DNA from: Patella vulgata
Taxonomy: Eukaryota > Mollusca > Gastropoda > Patellidae
Reading direction: 5' to 3'
Assembly (NCBI RefSeq): GCF_932274485.2
Contig: NC_065884.2
Span: forward strand, 24,723,622 to 24,787,621
DNA: 64,000 bases
Shown here: piece after piece, positions 57,491 through 64,000 of the stretch
Layout of the letters: the number at the start of each line of letters is the position of its first letter
Numbering within the stretch: the first letter of the stretch is position 1
Notes under the pieces: generated by a model
Databases searched by the model: none
The model's input: only the letters and a program-made list of their open reading frames with translations
Told to the model about the DNA's origin: nothing
Program-made: the position numbers and the translations under genes

Positions 57491-57940
57491 GCTCTATTAC
57501 GTTCAGTATTTACGAAGATATGTGAAATTGAAATTTCATTTATCTATGCGTCACACAATGCAGTAAGACCACTGCATTATTGATATGCGTTCTTAAAATC
57601 CGATTGAATCCAAGCCGGGACATTATCTGGCTTTGGTATTTTGATTTTGTTTTCAAAATTAAATATCAGCATGGATTAAACTGTGGGAAATGCAAATGGC
57701 TTATCAAGACTTTAATTATTTTAACCGTAGGGTCATGTAGAGTCATTCCATGTCAAGTAGACCAAATTCTCAGCTAACAAACAGTCCTTACATAACCTTT
57801 AATCAGCCCTTTGCCAATAGGGGATTAACTATGTTGGTTAATACTAAGCAATTTCTCTCATTGATTGATTTTTAGCCTGATAGAAAACCACTAATAAACA
57901 TTCCATTCATTTCTCAATAATTTATAAAATGTATTTTCAG
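57491..57940. other. Upstream of the transporter gene
   Basis: A likely acceptor (gtattttcag, 57931-57940) precedes the start-codon exon, so a non-coding first exon probably lies upstream but was not identified. Confidence 0.4.
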
Positions 57941-57969
57941 GTAATAAAGATTAACTGTTGAAACAAAAA

Positions 57970-58083
57970 ATGGCGGAAGAAAGGATCACACAATGGCAGA
58001 AGATCAAGAGAAAATTAAATGTTGTGAAACCAGGGACCACACCTCCAAACTGGAAATGTATTGGTCTGATGTTTGTAGCTCTG
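57970..58083 (+). CDS. ZIFL-like MFS transporter, coding exon 1
   Basis: Start codon at 57970 (AAAATGGCGG). Thirty-eight codons: MAEERITQWQKIKRKLNVVK then PGTTPPNWKCIGLMFVAL, ending at the donor CTG|gtaatc. Together with exons 2-7 this gives 327 complete residues of a 12-helix major facilitator superfamily carrier, cut by the right edge in its central loop. Family evidence: the loop 2-3 signature GYLSDVRGRR (residues 89-98), GIVGTAKAVLYEIS, SLAWGSGLILGPTLGG, and SPAKKYPNLF...FPYVLPG. This is the pattern of ZIFL/Tpo1-type transporters in plants and fungi, here in an animal gene. Substrate unknown; ZIFL relatives in plants export zinc, potassium or auxin-related solutes. Predicted integral membrane protein with a cytoplasmic N-terminus. 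The exon appears to be preceded by an untranslated exon (acceptor at 57940). Confidence 0.9.
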
Positions 58084-58458
58084 GTAATCTTCTTTTACTT
58101 TGGCAAATATTTATGGTACAAATTATCCCAAAATGTTGCGCGTAGTTTACACAGTCATAATGAAATGAAAGGAAAGCTTTTCATCCTTGCCTGAAATCAA
58201 ATTTTAAGAGCTATATATTAACCTTATGAAATAGCTCTTCTCAACCATTTACGCAAACCATGTTAAAATTGACCGACTGCGATTCCTCAAGGCTCCTTCA
58301 TTAATACTAAATTTGAACAGAAACAGGAACTGACTCAATTGAAAACATTTTCCATTTTCTGTGGTCTTTGATTAATCCAGCTCTAGTGCCCTTTCTTTTT
58401 ATCACTGTAACAATGATTATTTATTAATATATTCTGTTAATATATTTCACAATTTCAG

Positions 58459-58515
58459 TTATCAAGTGCCTTCAGTTTGAGTTTTCTGTTTCCATTTTTA
58501 CCTGAAATGGTTTTG
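58459..58515 (+). CDS. ZIFL-like MFS transporter, coding exon 2
   Basis: 57 bp between 'aatttcag' and 'gtaagt', in phase 0 on both sides: LSSAFSLSFLFPFLPEMVL. With the end of exon 1 it makes the first membrane helix (IGLMFVAL joined to LSSAFSLSFLFPF). It resembles the ALPISSLFPFLYFMV region of plant ZIFL proteins. Confidence 0.88.
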
Positions 58516-59164
58516 GTAAGTTTAATGAAATGGATATGTTTAACTAGCTGTATACTGTATTAAATATTAAATTCAAAGTATACTGATAATTTAGACATTA
58601 AACTCAATTACCCAGGGGCGTAAATGTGTGTGTGTATGTGGGGTGGACCAACCCCGGGGAAAAAAGTAGTCCGTCGCAAAATAAGTGCATGCTGTCGGTC
58701 TAGACATCATGCATCGGCGACTAAATGAATTAATGACGTAAACAAATAATGCCAAAATAGAAGGAAAAAATCCCAAATAATGTATTTGCCTAAATCCGTG
58801 CACCTTAATTGCATATGTCAAACTCCTCGTGCAAAACTATAGTATAAAATAAACTTGTCATTTTTGAAATGATGTTTTTCACTCTTATTCTGTTGTCTGT
58901 ATGTTACTATGTTGGTTTAAGAAATGTTTTTTAAACAAGATACATTTGTACACTGGCTTACTTGTAGCTGCTAGAAATCATCAATTATATTGTAGTTTGG
59001 GAGTGACTTATCAAACTTCCCACTTTAAAATGCTATTGCATTTCTAATGATTTTAAATTTATCCTGATATTACATGTATATATGTCTTTGTAGTTTAGGA
59101 GGGACCTATGGAAGATTAGTTTTTTTTTTGCAAACTAAATACGTTGCCTCATTAAATAAAGTTT

Positions 59165-59193
59165 TTATTATTATTATTATTATTATTATGAAA
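59165..59193. repeat. (ATT)n microsatellite
   Basis: A run of ATT triplets in transporter intron 2, directly before a decayed family B SINE piece. Confidence 0.9.
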
Positions 59194-59194
59194 T

Positions 59195-59365
59195 GAAGAA
59201 ACAGGCGCGTGTACATGCATGCCTATACATGAATGGGTGGACATTGATTTTTCATTCCATCTGATCAACTAGACACGTTTCCTTGCCAAGGGGAAACCAG
59301 ACTGAGCAATCATAAGGAAGTTTCTCGGCTGGCACCAGGTTCAAACTCAGGTTGATAATAAAGTA
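59195..59365 (-). mobile_element. SINE family B copy, diverged
   Basis: Minus orientation: 'ggcgcgtgtacatgcatgcc', 'tttcattccatctgatcaac', 'tagacacgtttccttgccaa' and the head-side 'ggcaccaggttcaaactcag', a recognisable inverted B box region. It lies in transporter intron 2. Confidence 0.55.
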
Positions 59366-59476
59366 GAGGGTTATTATATACATGATCTAGGATTGACATC
59401 CGACCAAGAAACAAACAAACTCTTATATAGAACATGTATATCTAATTTTTAACTGGTATATTGTTATTTTATTTAG

Positions 59477-59559
59477 ACGTTTGGCTATAGTGAAGAAGAA
59501 AAGGGATATTATGTAGGGTTAATTGCATCTAGTGTGTTTGCTGGCAGAATCATTGGCAG
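59477..59559 (+). CDS. ZIFL-like MFS transporter, coding exon 3
   Basis: 83 bp from 'tattttatttag' to a donor after GGCAG: TFGYSEEEKGYYVGLIASSV-FAGRIIG, leaving AG of a Ser codon. It encodes the first external loop and the second membrane helix; 'GYYVGLIASSVFAGR' is the usual MFS helix 2 pattern. Confidence 0.92.
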
Positions 59560-60966
59560 GTATAGTATATCTGTAAATTTATATTTTAATAAAGCCAGAA
59601 ACTACTTTGTTTTTGGCATTTGAAAAGCACACCATATAATTTATGGCAGCACATTTAGCTTAATATGGGGTATGGTTTTTACTATTAACAATATTTTTAA
59701 TTGTCCCACGCCTTTCAAAGAAAGCAGGGGACTATTAAAATGGGTTCGTCCATCTGTCCGTCCGTCTGTCTGTCCGTCACACTTTTTGGGACACAATAAC
59801 TCTCTTTCTAATTGAGCTAGAATGTTCAAACTTGGTGTAGGTGTTTATTAGGTCAATACCTTGATGGAATTCGAAGATGAGCATTTTCCGCTTAGGGTAA
59901 GCAATGATAAGCAATTTGATTGGTTGATGCTTTGGGACACGATAACTTTAGTTCTAATTAAGTGAGAGTGATGAAACTTGGTCTATAGTTTCATTACATC
60001 AATACCTTGACTAAGTTCGATATTGAACATTTTCTGCTCAGGGTAAGCAGAGCGATAAGCAATTTGATTGGCCAAGATTTTGGAACGCAATAACTCTAAT
60101 TGAGCTAGAATGTTCCAACTTGGTGTAGGTGTTTATTAGGTGAATCCCTGGATGGAGTTCGAAGAACATTTTCTGCTGAGGGTAAGCAGAGCGATAAGCA
60201 ATTTGATTGGTCGAGACTTTGGAACACAATAACTCTCCTTCTAATTGAGATAGAATGTTCAAACTTGGTGTAGGCATTCATTAGTTGAATCCCTTGATGG
60301 AGTTCGATGATGAACATTGTCTGCTTACGGTAGGCAGAGATAAGCAATCTGATTGGTTGATGCTTTAGGGGCAAGATAACTTTGGTTATAATGAAGTGAG
60401 AGCCTTGAAACTCCCTTATATAGATTCATTATATCATTACCTTGACTAAGTTCGATTGTGCGAATTTTCTGCCTGGGCTAAGGAGCGATAAGCAATTTGA
60501 TTGGTCAAGACTTTGGAACATAAAAACTCTGCTTTTAATTGAGGTAGAATGTTTAAACCTGCTGTAGATGTTCATTAGGTTAATGTCTTGACTGATTTCA
60601 ATGAATAACATTTCAAGCTAAAGCTAAGCAGAGCTAATCGATTTCATTGGTCGATGCTTTGGGACAAGATAATCTTGATTCTATCTGATAGAGAGTGATG
60701 AAACTTAGTGTGTAGTTAGATTGCTCGATACTTTTGAAAAAAATAAATGTGCGATTAATTAATATGTGTCATCTATTTATTTTGGGATTTCGGTGGGGGA
60801 CATCAGCCTCACTGTTGGCTTGTTAACATTGTTATAATATATTCTTTTTCTGTAACCTGGATTTAAAGTTAAACATAATTTTTCTATAACATAGACTTAA
60901 ACTTAATTTTATATAGCCTAGATTTTAATATAATTTTTCAATCCACTTCTCTTTTGATTTTTCTAG
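59560..60966 (+). other. Intron 3 of the transporter gene
   Basis: Bounded by GT at 59560 and AG at 60966. Mostly occupied by the tandem-core element at 59670-60830. Confidence 0.85.
59670..60830 (-). mobile_element. Tandem-core element (second family) in transporter intron 3
   Basis: The left end, 'cccacgcctttcaaagaaag', 'caggggactattaaaatggg' and a TCCG/TCTG run (59748-59777), is followed by six units of about 140-150 bp. Each unit holds a version of 'gataagcaatttgattgg' (59909, 60053, 60196, 60334, 60487, 60626). Two unit types alternate: 'aactctctttctaattgagc' with 'ttcaaacttggtgtaggtgt', and 'ataactttagttctaattaa' with 'gtgatgaaacttggtctata'. The right end has 'ggtgggggacatcagcctca'. 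Open frames on the minus strand here are repeat translations. Confidence 0.7.
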
Positions 60967-61118
60967 TTATATATGGGGTTACTTATCAGATGTTAGAGGA
61001 AGGCGAATAGTTCTTCTTGTCTGCATATTTTGTAATGGTTCATGTTGTCTGGCATTTGGGTTTTCAACTAATCTAGCTTTAGCTATAGTTTTCAGATTTT
61101 TGGCAGGACTTTTAAATG
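60967..61118 (+). CDS. ZIFL-like MFS transporter, coding exon 4 (signature loop)
   Basis: 152 bp between 'ttttctag' and 'gtatg'. It completes Ser85 and reads YIWGYLSDVRGRRIVLLVCI, then FCNGSCCLAFGFSTN and LALAIVFRFLAGLLN. GYLSDVRGRR is the conserved MFS motif A between helices 2 and 3; the Asp and the two Arg typical of it are present. The rest forms helices 3 and 4. It leaves one base (G) of the next codon. Confidence 0.95.
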
Positions 61119-61855
61119 GTATGTTTTGTCAACAGTTTTGAAATATTTTTTAAAAATACGAAACAAGAACTTTACTTTCATGACATTATGGTATATTGTG
61201 AAATGAAATTTTTGTGTCCTTCAATTGGGTAATACATAAACCAAGTATTCAAACTGTGATAATCATTTGGTGATTCTATCCCTGGAATGTACTGGTAATT
61301 GATTCCACCCTGATTTTGTGTGGAAAGTTATTGTGGTCACTCTTGACTATCCGTCCTCTAACCCATTAAGGGTTTTCTTTATGAACATCCTGAGATTTCT
61401 TGGTTAGTCTAAGGAAGAGTGTTGTTGAAATTTAGAGTTGCCCATGATTTTTATATGGACCATGTCACCAAAATATTGTAAATGCTCTTTGGGTCAGAGT
61501 TTTAGAGAGATTTTTTTAATCGAAATGGCTGGCATTGTTTCACTTCAAAATATTAACAGCTAATCAGTTTTTTGGCAAATTTTGTTCATCTCAGATTAGC
61601 TAGTTATTCTCGCAAAATAATTTCTTTTAGCTTTACCCCCTTTTTTGACAAAAATTTCAAGTGTTTTCACATATAAAAACTCTAAATTTAACTGTATTGA
61701 TTGTGTTTTAATCCAAATTTATGTTATAAGCTGATCAATTTCACTGCCAGTCATTCAAGACTTGCAAAAATGACTAGCAATGAGAAAGAATCCTATTGAA
61801 ATTCAGAATTGTTTATGTTGTTCCATGAATATTTTATGTTTTACACTTTCTTCAG

Positions 61856-61978
61856 GGATAGTAGGAACAGCTAAAGCGGTATTATATGAAATATCTGATG
61901 ATACTAATCAAGCTATTGGTATGTCAACTATATCTCTTGCCTGGGGATCTGGTTTAATCCTTGGACCAACTCTAGGAG
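61856..61978 (+). CDS. ZIFL-like MFS transporter, coding exon 5
   Basis: 123 bp between 'tttcttcag' and 'gtacgg': GIVGTAKAVLYEISDDTNQA then IGMSTISLAWGSGLILGPTLG. This covers the end of helix 4, the loop, and helix 5 with its glycine-rich GxxxGPxxGG motif, strongly like plant ZIFL proteins. Reading on past the donor gives a stop two codons later, consistent with the splice. Confidence 0.95.
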
Positions 61979-62563
61979 GTACGGTAATATTTGAGTAATT
62001 GGTCACATTAAATGAAACAAAGGATTATAGAATACAATTACATATTGTTTATGCTACACTATAAAAGTGCATAAAAATGACGCCGTTGCTTCTCGGAGGT
62101 TGTTTTGTTACTTACAATCTTTTCTTCTAAGGGCTGTATTATCAATAAGGAAGACTAGACTGAACTTCTGAAGCAGAGATGCACCTCAGGAACTTAGAGC
62201 CTGGCCGTTTTTTGTTTTTAAGGCACCCTTACCAGCTCCCTAGGGATCTAATAGTTATAATCTCTTTGCACTCTAGACATTTTTGATATATGTATATTTA
62301 TTCATATAGGGGTATGTACAGTGTTCTAGTGACTTCCGTACATGGGTCAGGCTGTCAGCTGTAGTGGGGTGAATGAAAGAAAGTCACAGAAGGAACTACA
62401 AAGTACCTAAAAGTCATGGGTTAATACAAAATTTTACCATAACTGGTTATATCTGATCTTTGGTTATATATTGTTCAAAATGTCATTACTGGAAATATGT
62501 TGTTTGTTCATAAATATAATTTATAGCTCTATTAACTTTTAAACTTTGCTATTTTTGTCACAG

Positions 62564-62723
62564 GATGGTTAGCGTCGCCAGCTAAGAAATATCCTAATTT
62601 ATTTGACCCAGATGGTTTTCTAGGAATGTTTCCATATGTATTACCTGGTATTAGCTGTTTTACTGTATCTCTCTTCTCATTTGCTTGGATTTTCTTTAAG
62701 TTTGAAGAAACGAGCACAAAAAA
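62564..62723 (+). CDS. ZIFL-like MFS transporter, coding exon 6
   Basis: 160 bp between 'tttttgtcacag' and 'gtaagg'. It completes Gly177 and reads WLASPAKKYPNLFDPDGFLG, then MFPYVLPGISCFTVSLFSFA and WIFFKFEETSTK. The SPAKKYPNLF...GxFPYxLPG block between helices 5 and 6 is a ZIFL hallmark; helix 6 follows. It leaves two bases (AA). Confidence 0.95.
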
Positions 62724-62854
62724 GTAAGGACATTAAAGTATTGAAAGATCTTTTAGTAACTCAAAAATAAATAAAATTATCTCACACTGTCTTAATAGAA
62801 TTATAGCTTTATTCAGGGAAACAAGGATTTAAAATTCAGGATTGAAATTAAATA

Positions 62855-63480
62855 GGGTTTAGCAACCTACTTTTCTGCACCAACCGGACTAATGAAGATG
62901 GGCAGAAACCATTAAGTGTGGTATGAGGAAAATTTTTCCCAGTCTACTCTTATTTCAAATTCCAACAACTGTCAAGGGTTCTTTGATGTACATGCCGTCA
63001 AATACACAAGACTGTTTTTTCATCCCATCTGAATGACGAGATGTTCCTTACCAAGGTTTCCATCCCACACCCTCCCCTTGTCAGTGATGCAGGATCGAGG
63101 GCCTGACAAGGACAGCTGTCTAGTCATTCGGATGAAACGAAAAAAACGGGGTCCCGTGTACACATTGGCGTGCACGTAAAAGATCCCTTGACAGTTGGAA
63201 TTCGATAATAGAGTAGGCTGTAGTGCTGCTGTACAGGCAAAATTCCCCCTCATAGCACACTGTATGACGTATACTCGTCTTCATTAGCCCAGTTCGGAGC
63301 AGAACAGTAGGACGTTAAACCCCATTTCATTTCACTTCATTTCCATCCTACACCACTGACAAGATGAAAGCATTCTGAAAGACCCTGAGGAACTTTCTCT
63401 GCAGACATCAAGCTCGAACCGTGACCTCTAGGTTAATGAGACAGTGCCTTACACACTGAGCCACTACCATGGCTGCACTC
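62855..63480 (-). mobile_element. Compound SINE family B insertion (copy within copy)
   Basis: The outer copy is on the minus strand. Its tail is at 62855-62890 ('aaatagggtttagcaaccta'), its body at 62930-63065, and its tRNA-like head at 63345-63480, whose inverse has 'gtagtggctcagtgtgtaag' as A box and 'ggtcacggttcgagctt' as B box. A second copy in plus orientation fills 63070-63343, from 'cccttgtcagtgatgcagga' to 'ggacgttaaaccccatttca' and a TTTCA-rich tail. It lies in transporter intron 6, ending about 225 bp before exon 7. Confidence 0.75.
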
Positions 63481-63706
63481 AAGATCAAACTTTCTTCGTT
63501 GGCATGTGTTTTCCCTCCCACCACTTCTATGTTCTAATTCTCATATTTAATATCATCATCTCTGTTTCTGTAAAATATTTTATAAAGTTCCTATGTCACA
63601 TGACCTTACAAAGGTTATAATAAGCTAAAAAAAATATACCTTTAGCTCAAGATTTGATGTTATTATTCTCTTTTTGGAATATGTTTTGTATCTATTTATG
63701 TTTTAG

Positions 63707-64000
63707 GGATATAGATATCATTATTGAAGATATTGATGGAGATGTTGAAGAAATGGATTTGACAAGTTCTGAAAATGTTCACAAATCGAGATCTGTAGAA
63801 AATTTGAAATTAAATCAATATCAGGCTATTTCTTGTGAAGATTTACATAATGAATGTGAAGCAGGCACTTTTTTTGTTAAAACAAATCTGATGAAAGAGG
63901 AAATTCTGAAATCCACTGAAGGCTTAAACAAAAGTGAAGCTAAAATTAACAGAACAACAAAAGATGAAATAATTTCTGGTGAAAATGTTACAGAACTTCT
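63707..64000 (+). CDS. ZIFL-like MFS transporter, coding exon 7 (partial, central loop)
   Basis: Acceptor 'tatgttttag', then G completes Lys230. The exon reads DIDIIIEDIDGDVEEMDLTS and remains open to the window edge with two bases of a codon left. All ~97 residues are hydrophilic, acidic then Lys/Ser/Glu-rich (SRSVENLKLNQYQAISCEDL, TNLMKEEILKSTEGLNKSEA). This is the expected long cytoplasmic loop between helices 6 and 7. Helices 7-12 lie beyond the right edge. Confidence 0.93.

Noticed and set aside
58606-58700. 'cccaggggcgtaaatgtgtg' as the end of another hAT MITE
   Set aside because: No matching inverted end or target duplication was found nearby.
59641-60611. Overlapping minus-strand open frames with 'SLDQSNCLSLCLPS'-like repeats
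   Set aside because: They arise from the tandem-core element in the transporter intron and sit on the opposite strand to the gene.

Overview
This is animal (metazoan) nuclear DNA, almost certainly from a mollusc. It is AT-rich and dominated by introns and transposon debris, with three recognisable protein-coding genes. The mollusc assignment is an inference. It rests on the abundance of tandem-core elements of the kind described in bivalves and gastropods as pearl-like or Helentron-associated (core phrases such as 'agggccataactctggcag', ends rich in 'ggacggacgg', and the terminal 'ccacatgaaaatgtgggcg' hairpin), on the mollusc-type SINE tails, and on spliced genes with consensus GT-AG introns. 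I cannot name the species or class.

Genes. (1) Minus strand, from 42456 leftward and off the left edge: the first three coding exons of a GRK2/GRK3-type G-protein-coupled receptor kinase. All three are short. They cover the N-terminal receptor-docking helix and the start of the RGS-homology domain. Introns 1 and 2 are 160 bp and about 22.9 kb. Intron 3 runs from 19098 past the left edge unless an exon was missed. Nearly everything from 1 to 42343 is therefore intron of this one gene. (2) Minus strand, 51825-50510: the last coding exon of a ten-finger C2H2 zinc-finger protein. Its 5' exon or exons were not found. (3) Plus strand, 57970 to beyond the right edge: seven exons of a major facilitator superfamily transporter closest in motif to the ZIFL (zinc-induced-facilitator-like) group. 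All six splice junctions keep the reading frame, and the window ends inside the long central loop.

Repeats by region. 1-5 kb: tandem-core pearl/Helentron-like elements and a hAT MITE. 6-10 kb: SINE copies, a hAT-like MITE and two nested Tc1-like elements. 15.8-20.5 kb: a pogo-like TIR element inside an older pearl-like copy, then a Tc1 fragment next to GRK exon 3. 23.5-25.5 kb: a piggyBac-like MITE and an internally deleted hAT with a perfect 8-bp target duplication. 31-40 kb: many SINE copies, including an inverted pair, and a foldback element with a 19-bp palindrome. 41-46 kb: a hAT MITE inside a satellite, a 100-bp recent duplication, the GRK2 5' end and a TA-flanked MITE. 47.8-57.5 kb: two related elements with dimeric cores and 15-bp terminal inverted repeats (one carrying a nested 211-bp palindrome-bearing insertion), a MITE derived from the Tc1 family, and a Helitron-like element. 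59.6-63.5 kb: a tandem-core element and nested SINEs in introns of the transporter gene.

The three genes have no evident functional link. Gene density is low and most of the signal in the window is mobile-element archaeology. I did not find a clearly new gene system. The most unusual observations are the palindromic insertion whose 14-bp target duplication copies the terminal hairpin of its host element, the shared 3' tail of two otherwise different SINE families, and the nested Tc1 elements.
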